A program made the translations under genes and the position numbers. Below, piece by piece: positions 9,571 to 17,622 of a stretch of DNA of 64,000 nucleotides. This stretch comes from Starkeya sp. ORNL1. GTDB lineage: Bacteria; Pseudomonadota; Alphaproteobacteria; Rhizobiales; Xanthobacteraceae. The stretch is taken from the NCBI RefSeq assembly GCF_012971745.1, contig NZ_CP048834.1, positions 3,100,001-3,164,000 on the forward strand, read 5' to 3'. How positions within the stretch are numbered: position 1 is the first letter of the stretch; every line of letters begins with the position of its first letter. Under the pieces are notes generated by a model that saw only the letters and a list, made by a program, of their open reading frames with translations, had not been told where the DNA came from and did no database searches.

Positions 9571-9588
9571 AGAAGAAACGTTTCTTCT
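9571..9588. promoter_or_regulatory. LacI-family operator, perfect 18-bp palindrome
   Basis: AGAAGAAACGTTTCTTCT is an exact 18-bp inverted repeat with the central CG typical of LacI/GalR operators. It lies between lacI (minus) and the class III aminotransferase (plus), close to the lacI start. Its GAAACGTTTC core recurs at 4230 and, with one change, at 2895. Confidence 0.8.
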
Positions 9589-9761
9589 TGCGCTTCTGCC
9601 AAAGCTCGTGCCAGGATGGCGTGGTCCGGCACGGCGCCATGCAATTAGCCGCGGTGATGATCGCCCGCTGCCCGGATCAGCCGTCGCGAACGGGTGGCGG
9701 GCCGTTGGCAACCGCCGTTTCGCGCGCACCCGGTCGCGAACCAAAGACCAGGAGCGGTCAC

Positions 9762-11015
9762 TTGTCGTCTCATGCTTCGACCTTGATGCCGCGCCCCTTC
9801 GCCGAGAGCTTTGTCGGGCCGCGCGGCCACAGCCTGCTCCCCGGCGGGTTCGGCAAGGCCATGACGGCGGTCGGTCCCTGGTCCCCGCTGGCCGCGCGCG
9901 GCGAGGGCTGGCTGCTGTGGGACGAGGAAGGCTGCGAACTCCTCGACTTCCACGGCAACTTCACCGTGAACGTGCACGGCAACGCGCATCCCTCGATCGT
10001 GGCGGCGGTCCAGGCGGCGACTGCGAAGGGGCTGTCTTTCGGGCTCCCCAATCGCGGCGAGACCGAACATGCGCGCCGGCTGGTCGAGTGCCTGCCCGGG
10101 CTCGACCAGGTGCGCTACACGAACTCCGGGACAGAAGCGACGCAGCTCGCAGTCCGCCTGGCTCGGGCGCACACCGGGCGCTCGGGCGTGATTGTCACCG
10201 AAGGCGCCTATCATGGCTGGGGCGAGGCGGTGCTTCCGACCCTCGGCGCGCGCGCCGAACGGGGTATTCCGGCCGGCATGCGCACCGAGACTGTGATGGT
10301 GGCGTTCGACGACGCGACCGGGCTCGAAGCGGTCGTGGAGAGCGCGCCGGAGCGCTTCGCCGCCATCATGCTCGATCTGCTGCCGAACCGCGTGGGGATG
10401 ATCCCGCCTGGCGACGCCTTTGTGGAGACGGCCAGCCGATTGTGCCGCCGTTACGGCATGGCACTCGTCGTCGACGAGATCATCAGCTTCCGGCTCGCCA
10501 AAGGTGGCTTGACGGCGTCACGCAACGTCGACGCCGACCTCGTCTGCCTCGGCAAGATGATCGGCGGCGGGCTGCCGATAGGCGCCCTCGTCGGCAAGCC
10601 GGAATGGATGGGCGGGCTTGATCCGTCGAGCGCCAGCGGCCTCGAACATGGCGGTACGTTTTCGGCCAACCCGCTGAGCATGGTGGCGGGGATCGCAGCT
10701 CTCGACCTTCTCGACGAGGCCGCGCTCGGTCGCATTGCTGCGCTCGGCTGCCGGTTCCGCGAGCAACTCATCGAGCCGCTCGGGCGGCGTGGGTGGGAGC
10801 CCCGAGGGCAAGGTTCGCTGTCCCGGCTTTACCCATCCTTCGCGCGTGGCAGCGCAGAAGTGGGCGAACTTCAGCGGCGGCTATGGTGGGAGCTCTACGG
10901 CCGCGGCGTCCTCGTCGCCAAACACGGCGTCGCGGCCATCAGCACCGTGATGCACGACGACGTCATCGATCGCGCCGCTGACCGCGTCGTCGACGCGATC
11001 AATGCGCTCTCATGA
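9762..11015 (+). CDS. Class III aminotransferase, glutamate-1-semialdehyde aminomutase-like
   Basis: A PLP-dependent aminotransferase of about 417 residues. TNSGTEAT is the phosphate-binding motif, VVDEIISFR holds the Asp that contacts the PLP ring, and CLGKMIGGGLPIGA carries the Schiff-base lysine. EHGGTFSANPLS is diagnostic of the GSA-aminomutase branch. As this locus is catabolic and away from haem genes, a role in degrading an amino compound is more likely than tetrapyrrole synthesis. TTG at 9762 has AGGAG 7 nt upstream and is preferred; ATG at 9786 has none. It is divergent from lacI across its operator. Confidence 0.85.
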   Translation: MSSHASTLMPRPFAESFVGPRGHSLLPGGFGKAMTAVGPWSPLAARGEGWLLWDEEGCELLDFHGNFTVNVHGNAHPSIVAAVQAATAKGLSFGLPNRGETEHARRLVECLPGLDQVRYTNSGTEATQLAVRLARAHTGRSGVIVTEGAYHGWGEAVLPTLGARAERGIPAGMRTETVMVAFDDATGLEAVVESAPERFAAIMLDLLPNRVGMIPPGDAFVETASRLCRRYGMALVVDEIISFRLAKGGLTASRNVDADLVCLGKMIGGGLPIGALVGKPEWMGGLDPSSASGLEHGGTFSANPLSMVAGIAALDLLDEAALGRIAALGCRFREQLIEPLGRRGWEPRGQGSLSRLYPSFARGSAEVGELQRRLWWELYGRGVLVAKHGVAAISTVMHDDVIDRAADRVVDAINALS

Positions 11016-11034
11016 TCGGGACGGTGCGCCAGAG

Positions 11035-11152
11035 CTAGAGCATTTCCCGATCAGATGGAATCATCTGATCGAAGAGGAATTGCTCCAGTCTATTGAATCT
11101 AGAGCACTTTCTTGTCGTTCGGATGTTTCCATCCGAACGGAAAGGGCTCTAG
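11035..11152. repeat. RIME-like palindromic intergenic repeat, copy B
   Basis: A 118-bp element between the aminotransferase and alpha-hydroxy-acid dehydrogenase genes, bounded by CTAGAG and CTCTAG. It contains two internal hairpins and is inverted relative to copy A at 8405-8521. The two copies bracket lacI and the aminotransferase. It could act as a bidirectional mRNA-stabilising or terminating structure. Confidence 0.85.
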
Positions 11153-11184
11153 CGGGCATGCTGAACTGATCGGATATCTGCACA

Positions 11185-12330
11185 ATGCCTGTCGTGACAT
11201 GCATCGAAGACCTGCGAAAGCTCGCGGAACGGCGCGTCCCCCGCATGTTCTACGACTATGCAGACAGCGGCTCCTGGACGGAGAGCACGTATCGGTCCAA
11301 CGAGGCCGATTTCAGGGGGATACTTCTACGCCAGCGCGTCGCGGTTAATCTTGAGAATCGCAGCACGCAGGTGAGCATGGCGGGTCAGACCGCGAAGATG
11401 CCCGTTGCGATCGCTCCAGTCGGGCTGATGGGAATGCAGCACAGCGATGGTGAAATACTCACTGCGCGCGCCGCGGAAAAATTCGGAATCCCGTTCACCC
11501 TGTCGACGATGAGCATCTGCTCCATCGAAGACATCGCCGAGGCAACGACCGCCCCCTTCTGGTTTCAGCTCTACATGATGCGCGATCGCGACGCGATGAC
11601 CCGCATGATCGGCCGCTGCAAGGCCGCCGGATGCTCTGCCCTTGTGCTGACGCTGGACCTGCAAGTTCCGGGGCAGCGCCACAAGGATCTCAGAAACGGT
11701 TTGACTGTTCCACCGAAGCCGACCTTGGCGACGCTCATCGATCTGGCGACCAAGGCTCGCTGGTGCTGGAACATGTCGCGCACGAAACGGCGCAGCTTCG
11801 GAAACCTGGTCGGTCACGTGCAGGCGGTCAGCAATATGCGCTCGCTCTCCGCGTGGTCGACCGAACAGTTCGATCCCCGCGTGTCGTGGCAGGATGTCGA
11901 CTGGGTGCGCCGCCAATGGAACGGCAAGCTGATCCTCAAGGGCATCATGGATGTGGAGGATGCGAAGCTGGCCGCAGCCCATGGCGCCGATGCTATCGTC
12001 GTCAGCAACCATGGCGGTCGTGTCCTCGACAGCGCGCCTTCGACGATCCGTGCGCTACCGCCGATCGCCGAGGCTGTCGGCTCGACGACGGAGGTCTGGA
12101 TGGACGGCGGAATTCGTACCGGACAGGATATTCTCAAGGCCTGGGCGCTCGGCGCGCGCGGCACCCTAATAGGTCGCGCAGCCGTCTACGGATTGGGTGC
12201 GCTGGGAGAGGCCGGTGTCACAAAGGCACTCCAGATGCTGCACAAGGAGTTAGACGTCACCATGGCGCACTGCGGGCACACCCGCCTTGCCAGCGTCGAC
12301 CGCTCGATCCTGGTGCCAGGAACATACTGA
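11185..12330 (+). CDS. FMN-dependent alpha-hydroxy-acid dehydrogenase (LldD-like)
   Basis: A 381-residue TIM-barrel flavoprotein of the L-lactate dehydrogenase/glycolate oxidase family, which oxidises L-2-hydroxy acids to 2-oxo acids. Visible landmarks are the N-terminal FYDYADSGSW, LSTMSICSIE, LILKGIM (Lys near FMN N1), IVVSNHGGR with the catalytic His and following Arg, and WMDGGIRTGQDILKA in the FMN phosphate site. Length is normal. It follows RIME copy B with no good ribosome-binding site, and stands alone. Physiological substrate (lactate or another hydroxy acid) is undetermined. Its 3' end abuts an integrase remnant on the other strand. Confidence 0.9.
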   Translation: MPVVTCIEDLRKLAERRVPRMFYDYADSGSWTESTYRSNEADFRGILLRQRVAVNLENRSTQVSMAGQTAKMPVAIAPVGLMGMQHSDGEILTARAAEKFGIPFTLSTMSICSIEDIAEATTAPFWFQLYMMRDRDAMTRMIGRCKAAGCSALVLTLDLQVPGQRHKDLRNGLTVPPKPTLATLIDLATKARWCWNMSRTKRRSFGNLVGHVQAVSNMRSLSAWSTEQFDPRVSWQDVDWVRRQWNGKLILKGIMDVEDAKLAAAHGADAIVVSNHGGRVLDSAPSTIRALPPIAEAVGSTTEVWMDGGIRTGQDILKAWALGARGTLIGRAAVYGLGALGEAGVTKALQMLHKELDVTMAHCGHTRLASVDRSILVPGTY

Positions 12331-12351
12331 AGGTTCGAGAAGAGGACGGTG

Positions 12352-12672
12352 GTGCTCTATGATAGAGTTTCTGAATCCTGCGGGCTGCCGCTCGTCATCG
12401 CGTCGGACGATAGGGCCTACTCCCTGCCGCACCAGCTTCTCGGCTTCGTCACGCGCCCGGCGGGCATGGGCGAGGCTGACAGCGGGATAGCCGCCCGGAC
12501 CCATCTCACGCCGCTTGCCGCTCCACTGGAAAAAATACAGCCACCGACGCCGACCGGACCCCATCCCGACTTCGCCGTCGATGACGAGGTAGAGCCCGCC
12601 GCCGTCTGAATGCCGGCCGAACTCCATAAGCGCCGTGCCGGAGCCTTGGGGCCTAGACTGCCGGCCCCACAT
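12352..12672 (-). pseudogene. Truncated P4-type tyrosine integrase (arm-binding domain only)
   Basis: About 100 codons match the N-terminal arm-type DNA-binding domain of P4-like integrases: GRHSDGGGLYLVI, FFQWSGKRREMGPGGYPAVSLAHARRA and KLVRQGVGPIVRRDDER. The catalytic domain is absent; the frame runs instead into the antisense of lldD. The N-terminus is also atypical. It marks the left edge of the decayed mobile element and a deletion or recombination junction beside lldD. Confidence 0.75.
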
Positions 12673-12932
12673 CAGGCCCCCTTTTAGGATTGGGGTAGTT
12701 TGGGACGATTGGAGAGAGCGGAAGATGCTTGGAGGAGAATAGTCTAGGTATCTCAGTGGCTGCGTAGGATGCCGGGAGGCTGGGAGACAGCTATTTGGCG
12801 GAGGGAGCGTCCGCCTATTGATACAGCTAACCACCTGAAGTCGCTAAAGAATATTAATCATACATCTAACTACCCCACCGTAGACCCCACCCAGAGGGTG
12901 GGTTTGGGGCGAACCCGAGCGAACGTGAACGG
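12673..12932. other. Intergenic gap with a hairpin
   Basis: A 260-bp gap without a supported gene. It holds a 7-bp GC hairpin (CCCACCC-AGA-GGGTGGG, 12886-12902) just beyond the terminase small subunit stop; there is no T-run, so it is at best a weak terminator. I see no tRNA or recognisable att core here. Confidence 0.5.
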
Positions 12933-13505
12933 TCACTCGTCATCTTCATCGTCATGCTCAATCAAATGGGTGGGCACCGGCTGCAGTGCCGTCCCTTGGA
13001 CACTCATTATGAGCGCCGTCAGAGGGTTCTCCACCTGGCCTCGTAGGATGAGCTTTTCAGACAAGAGACCCAGATGCTTGGCGATCTTGTCCAGCGCGGT
13101 GTTTTTGTCCCACATCTTGATTTCGTGGACGTACTCAACCTCGCCGTCCCCGAGGCTGCGGGTCACCACCTTGACGCTCGCAACCGCTCCCGCGGTGTCT
13201 GCATCCAGCTCGTGGAGTTTCTTGAGTTTCCCGTCATGGGTGAAGAGCTTGCGGACATCGCTGAAGCCAATTCGCGCCAGCTCCGTCAGAGTGCGGTCAG
13301 CGTCAACGCGTGTCCTCAGCGATCGTTCTGAAATCTGAGCCTCAATAGCGGATGAAACCTTGTGATTCCTCAGCAAAACCGAGGCGGTCTGCTCAGCGGC
13401 GTTCGGCGAGTATCCGGCCCTGATAGCGGCCTGTTTCCCATTCCGATCCACGAGGTATTCATCGATGAATGCCCGGCGCTTCGGGGTGAGGTTACGGTTT
13501 GTCAC
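12933..13505 (-). CDS. Phage terminase small subunit (TerS)
   Basis: A 190-residue protein with the terminase-small-subunit pattern LTPKRRAFIDEYLVDRNGKQAAIRAGYS (about 6-33), an HTH used to recognise packaging sites, followed by AEQTASVLLRNHKVSSAIEAQ and an acidic C-terminus (EHDDEDDE). No large terminase subunit gene is present in the window, unusual for a prophage but normal for satellites that redirect a helper's packaging. GTG start with AGGA 8 nt upstream; it overlaps the upstream gene by 14 bp, so it is co-translated with it. Confidence 0.85.
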   Translation of the reverse strand: MTNRNLTPKRRAFIDEYLVDRNGKQAAIRAGYSPNAAEQTASVLLRNHKVSSAIEAQISERSLRTRVDADRTLTELARIGFSDVRKLFTHDGKLKKLHELDADTAGAVASVKVVTRSLGDGEVEYVHEIKMWDKNTALDKIAKHLGLLSEKLILRGQVENPLTALIMSVQGTALQPVPTHLIEHDDEDDE

Positions 13506-13872
13506 TGGACTGGTCCTGCGTTTTGGTCAGCGCCTCGAGGTAAAGCGCTGCGAGATTCAGGAATTTGGCGCTGTCCGCACCCAGATTAGCGCACTGAAGC
13601 GCGGCCAGTACCTCTGCCGACGCGCGAGGCAATCGGCCCTCGTACTCACAAATGGCGGCGCGTTCTTCGAATGCGGCTACATCCTCGGCGGACAGTTTGG
13701 GCGACGCGGTTCCCAATTGATCGGGTCCCCCTGCGCCAATCGTGACATTAGCGCCGATAGCCTCGGCGGAGTGCCGTTTGTGCCATGGCGCTCGCGCGCC
13801 AATGTCGGTTGTAGCCACCGTTTGCTGTGCGCTGGCTCGGAGCGAACGGGCGAGATCTCCCCACTTCCCCAT
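13492..13872 (-). CDS. Hypothetical mobile-element protein
   Basis: A 126-residue protein that I do not recognise. It has a basic N-terminus (WGDLARSLRASAQQ), a Gly/Ala-rich middle and a helical C-terminal half (LSAEDVAAFEERAAICEYEGRL...ALYLEAL). It overlaps the primase gene by ATGA at its start and the terS start at its end, so it belongs to the same translation-coupled operon. Position between primase and TerS suggests a phage or satellite accessory role; nothing more can be inferred. Confidence 0.6.
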   Translation of the reverse strand: MGKWGDLARSLRASAQQTVATTDIGARAPWHKRHSAEAIGANVTIGAGGPDQLGTASPKLSAEDVAAFEERAAICEYEGRLPRASAEVLAALQCANLGADSAKFLNLAALYLEALTKTQDQSSDKP

Positions 13873-16421
13873 CAGCGCGCACCGTGGAGCGCGGGGTTGA
13901 CTTCGTAGTTCTTCGCGGCCCTTCCCTTTCCGGGACCATTCCGCGTGGGGCGGGCGCGGACGATGCCAGCCTCCTCGAGGACAGCACAGGCGGCGTCCAT
14001 TGCTGCAGCGTCGTCAATGCCGCGTCCAATCTCGCGGCGGAGCGAACGAGCATTGAAGGAGCTCAGGCCCTTTTTCTTGAGCTCTCGAGCAACGGTCGTG
14101 GCATCGCGCTCGGCGACCGAGATGGTCGCGTCACCGAGAACGCGCTCCGCCATCGGCAGGAAGTACTCGTCCATCATCTCGATCGCGGTTGACACAGCGC
14201 GCTTGGAGATACCAGTCGGCGGGCTGGACACGCCGTCCCACGTTGCCCACCAGAGATGTTCGAGAACACAGGAAAGGCGGAGCACATGCCCCCGCGCCTT
14301 GCCCAGAGCACCCGCGAACACGCCGGTCGTTTCGCGCGCCCTCTCAGCGATTTCCTGCCCGAATTTTTCCAGCAGATCCACCGCTTCGCGTTCCAAGGCG
14401 ACCCGGACCGGTGCAGACTCTCCCGCCTCATTCAGTCCCATCGGCAGCTTCGACAGCCGCGTGATTACTGCGCGTGCCGCAGCTGCCGGCACCGTGTCAC
14501 GGGAAATCGAAAAGGTCGCCATAGGCTCAGGAAAGCACCACAGGCATCGGGCGACGAGGCCATCGTCAACGGATGTGAGGATAGCCGCGACCTTGTCAGG
14601 CTGAATTCCGCCCAGCACCCCGATCGAGAGGTGGTCGATCCGGATCGGAGCCGGGTGTTTGACCCGTTCGATCGAGTAGCTCCGCCCGCCGTACATCTCG
14701 AGCGCGAACGCTCGGTCTGTGCCCGCACTCCCGTAGCGGCCAAAGGAAGCGTACCAGCCATCAAGCTCGTCACGTGCCAACAACAGGCCGTTGGGCATGC
14801 CCGCGGCCATCAGCCCAAGTTTTTCGGTGGTGGCATCTCCGACCTTGATCTTCGGGCAAATCGGCTCGGAAGGCTCCTTCGCTTCGGGCGGCATGTCCGG
14901 AATGTCATTCCGCCTGCCTTCCTTCTCGCAGAGGCGAACTGTGGCTTCCCATTTTTCCTTGGCGCTGACAGCGATAATCTTCTTTGCCTCGTAATCACTG
15001 ACCCCCTGATCGTGGTTTTTGGCCATGAGCCGCTCGGCTTCCTCAAGCAAGCTGGTGACACCGCTCATCGCCGGGCTCTTGCCCGACGAGGGGGAGCCGA
15101 CGAGGACACACCAAAGGATTGGAGGCTCCCACCATCCGGCCCCCGCTTGCGGCCAGCGAGCATTGCCAAGCACGGCGGCGGCCAGGCTAAGCATCGAGAC
15201 CCCCACATAATCGAGGGGCGCGGAGGCACCCTTTGCCTGAAGCTCCGCCCAAGATTTCAACGGCGCGCCCAGCCAAACGGGGTCAAAGGTCGGAGGCGGG
15301 CGGCGGCCGTTGGAAAGAACCGAGAGATCGGGAGAATTCCAAGCTGACGTTGCCGCATCGGTGCCGTCGGTGCCAGCCAGTAGCCCCTCTGCCATCGTGT
15401 TGCCGAGCGCTGCGAGCGCCGGATCTTCGCGCTGATAGCCAAGGCTCTCCCGATCGATGCCGATCCACTCACATAGCCACTTCGCCGCCGTAATCGCATC
15501 GGGCGCTCCGCCGAAGTCCATGACCACGTTGATCGAGGTACTCGGGCTCTCCAGCCCGAAATCCCTGATGCCCTGCGGCGTGATGCCCAGGTCTTCCTGA
15601 AGGCTACGTCCGAGTTGCTTGGACGTGATCCGATAGCCGCCCGTGCTCGCCTGCCGTTTAGCGAAAGAGAACAGCACCGGCACCCAGGCGTCGAGGTTGG
15701 CGAGTGCGGCATCATTGACGTTTTGAAAGAAGTCGCCGCAATTCGCGGGCGGCGGCATCGTGACCGTCGAGGGATGCACCGGCTGCGGCAGTACCGTCGG
15801 CAAGGCCGCGGGCATGACCGGTGTCGGCTTAATGGCCTCGACGCGCGCCAGCAGGGCAGCGAGCATCTTCGGGGCTTGCAAGATCGACACGGGCGAGCCG
15901 TCGATCTGCGCCTGCGTGATCGTAAGATAGCGGCCGGAACTGTACATCTCTACCTGCGCATCGTGGCAGACGACAGCCCTGTCGATCACTCCTCTGGCCA
16001 GAATTCGGATGCCTCTGCCGGAAGGACTTACTTCTGAGTACGTTTCGGCGAAGCCGAGAATCGCTTTCAGCCATGGCACAATCTCGCCGGTTTGAGGATC
16101 CCGCACGTTGTCGAGGTCGATACCGATGATTCTCTGCTCTTTGAGGAGAACGAATCCGACGCCCGACAGGCCGCGCGATTTGGCGCACGCCGCCGCTTCT
16201 TCATAGGCACCCCACTGGTTGGGATCCGAAGTGCTTGCGAACAAGCCGTTGTGCGGGTTTATAGGCGGCTTAGTCGGCTTCTCGGAGCCGGCCCGCGTCA
16301 CATATTTCCACGCCACCCATTGCCGGTGTTGGCGCAGCTCGTCGAACGCCGACATGGGTTCGCCGTCGCCGGCGTAGAGCAGGTATTCTCGAAACTCAAA
16401 GTCAAAGCCGAGGTCAGCCAT
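13872..16421 (-). CDS. Primase/helicase-type replication protein (bifunctional DNA primase + DUF3987-like ATPase)
   Basis: An 849-residue protein. The N-terminal 200 residues resemble phage/satellite primase domains: WVAWKYV...KPTKPPINP, RGLSGVGFVL, IIGIDLDNVRDP with acidic metal-binding residues, and YSEVSPSGRGIRI. The middle carries a P-loop VGSPSSGKSPAMSG in a DUF3987-type helicase/ATPase context (LAAAVLGNARWPQAGAGWWEPPILWCVLV). It probably drives replication of the mobile element. ATG at 16421 is used; TTG at 16424 is adjacent. Downstream genes are coupled by ATGA. Intact length suggests recent function. Confidence 0.8.
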   Translation of the reverse strand: MADLGFDFEFREYLLYAGDGEPMSAFDELRQHRQWVAWKYVTRAGSEKPTKPPINPHNGLFASTSDPNQWGAYEEAAACAKSRGLSGVGFVLLKEQRIIGIDLDNVRDPQTGEIVPWLKAILGFAETYSEVSPSGRGIRILARGVIDRAVVCHDAQVEMYSSGRYLTITQAQIDGSPVSILQAPKMLAALLARVEAIKPTPVMPAALPTVLPQPVHPSTVTMPPPANCGDFFQNVNDAALANLDAWVPVLFSFAKRQASTGGYRITSKQLGRSLQEDLGITPQGIRDFGLESPSTSINVVMDFGGAPDAITAAKWLCEWIGIDRESLGYQREDPALAALGNTMAEGLLAGTDGTDAATSAWNSPDLSVLSNGRRPPPTFDPVWLGAPLKSWAELQAKGASAPLDYVGVSMLSLAAAVLGNARWPQAGAGWWEPPILWCVLVGSPSSGKSPAMSGVTSLLEEAERLMAKNHDQGVSDYEAKKIIAVSAKEKWEATVRLCEKEGRRNDIPDMPPEAKEPSEPICPKIKVGDATTEKLGLMAAGMPNGLLLARDELDGWYASFGRYGSAGTDRAFALEMYGGRSYSIERVKHPAPIRIDHLSIGVLGGIQPDKVAAILTSVDDGLVARCLWCFPEPMATFSISRDTVPAAAARAVITRLSKLPMGLNEAGESAPVRVALEREAVDLLEKFGQEIAERARETTGVFAGALGKARGHVLRLSCVLEHLWWATWDGVSSPPTGISKRAVSTAIEMMDEYFLPMAERVLGDATISVAERDATTVARELKKKGLSSFNARSLRREIGRGIDDAAAMDAACAVLEEAGIVRARPTRNGPGKGRAAKNYEVNPALHGAR

Positions 16422-16563
16422 CAAAGTAGCTCTTTGAAATGGGACAAAAGAATCGGGTCCACCGTTCGCTCAAAGGGCAGATCCGGTCGAAGACGTTTGG
16501 TTTTCACTTGGATTTCGTGATGTCCCCTGCAGAGCCTCCATTGCCGAGATCTTTTCAAGATTC

Positions 16564-16758
16564 TCAGCGCGCTTCGTTCCGCGACGGCAAACGAGTGGGT
16601 CGGCTTTTAATGTACGCTTCGAGGTCGCATGCAAGAATCAGGTTCTTGACGCCGAGCTTTCGCGCCGGAAGCTCGCCGGACTTCATGGCTTCGAACAAAG
16701 TGGTGCGACCAATGCCGGTCGCCTTCGAAGCTTCGGAGATCGTGTACGAGATTTGCAT
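16564..16758 (-). CDS. AlpA/excisionase-like HTH regulator
   Basis: A 64-residue winged-HTH protein: YTISEASKATGIGRTTLFEAMKSGELPARKLGVKNLI followed by DLEAYIKSRP, the standard layout of AlpA/Xis-type (MerR-like, helix-turn-helix 17) regulators. It normally activates element excision or replication genes. ATG at 16758 is chosen because GAGG lies about 6 nt upstream; a longer frame to 16878 lacks support. It is first in the operon with primase, hypothetical protein and TerS. Confidence 0.82.
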   Translation of the reverse strand: MQISYTISEASKATGIGRTTLFEAMKSGELPARKLGVKNLILACDLEAYIKSRPTRLPSRNEAR

Positions 16759-17346
16759 TTGAGCCTCACACCGCTGGATGGCGCTTCGCATTCGCGCGCG
16801 TTCGTAGGACTCTAAGGGCGCATAGAGGCTCCGGCAATATGCCGACAGTAAAATGGGTAATTTTACATAGACTTGCATTCTGCCTCCCCCCAGCCGTACG
16901 AGTATAAATTGCGATTTCCCAATATTAAATTTGGCCCGCTCCGGAGGACTCCGAAGGATCCGCTACTCGCTCGAAGGGGCATCTGCGGCGGCGCGTTATG
17001 CGCCTGACGTCATTCCCGGTGTAGGGGCGCCTCGCCGGCGCCTATCCGTCTGGCAAACGACACCGTAGTTTGAGTTTGACTCAAATCCACAGCAGGTAAC
17101 GGCTGTGCGTGCGCTGGTTTCCACAAGGATCAGCGCGATGAAGCAGGGATTTCGGCCCGCCGGGGCCCAATCGTGCAACCGGTCGGACTGATTACCTTTG
17201 AGCAGTAGGACGGCAGCAACCGTTGCGGCCAAGGGCGCGCGCAGTTTCTGCCGAAGTGCGTCCTCTCCAGCGCGGAGCGTCTGGTTCAAAAATTCTTCTG
17301 TACCATTCGCCGTAAGTCCGGCGGCCGCTGTGAGAGGATCGCGCGC
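16759..17346. other. Intergenic stretch, no supported gene
   Basis: A 588-bp gap upstream of the AlpA-like gene. The part near 16880-16930 is AT-rich and probably holds the element's early promoter. A 17-bp inverted repeat, TTTGAG-TTTGA-CTCAAA, lies at 17069-17085. Open frames here show no family pattern. Confidence 0.5.
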
Positions 17347-17568
17347 TTGCAATTGCTCCCAGGCACCGATGAGCAGTTCGACCAGTTGGTCAGTTCATCG
17401 CTGCTCCATCTGTGCGCGGCCGGCAAGCGCGAGCATGAACGGGGCTCCGTTGCCATGCGCGACTGGCATTACTGGATCCCGCTCATAGGTCTCCACACCG
17501 GTGCCCGGCTTGGCGAGATCGCGCAGATGCATGCGGCAGAAGTCCGCAAGCATTCCTGCCAACTATGA
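17347..17568 (+). pseudogene. Fragment of a second tyrosine integrase (core of catalytic domain)
   Basis: About 70 codons match phage integrases: DEQFDQLVSSSLL..CAAGKREHERGSV followed by RDWHYWIPLIGLHTGARLGEIAQM, where TGARLGEI contains the first catalytic Arg. The reading frame ends soon after (EVRKHSCQL), before the His-x-x-Arg and Tyr motifs, so it is inactive. It is a different integrase subfamily and opposite in strand from the remnant at 12.4 kb, and marks the right edge of the mobile-element zone. Confidence 0.7.
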
Positions 17569-17594
17569 TCACGAACTCGGCTCGTTAGGTAGAC

Positions 17595-17620
17595 AAAAAA
17601 AATTGCTGAACCGAGCAACC
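17595..17620 (-). terminator. Rho-independent terminator of the response-regulator gene
   Basis: Read on the minus strand: TTGCT-CGGTTC-AGCAA stem-loop followed directly by eight T. It lies just after the TAA of the NarL-type response regulator gene (stop at 17623). Confidence 0.7.
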
Positions 17621-17622
17621 GG

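Noticed and set aside
8405..11152. Insertion sequence or composite transposon bounded by inverted repeats
   Set aside because: The repeats are about 118 bp with internal palindromes and no transposase; they fit RIME-like intergenic elements better.
17198..17488. 96-codon plus-strand ORF near the integrase fragment
   Set aside because: Ser/Ala-rich shadow; the recognisable integrase motif lies in another frame.
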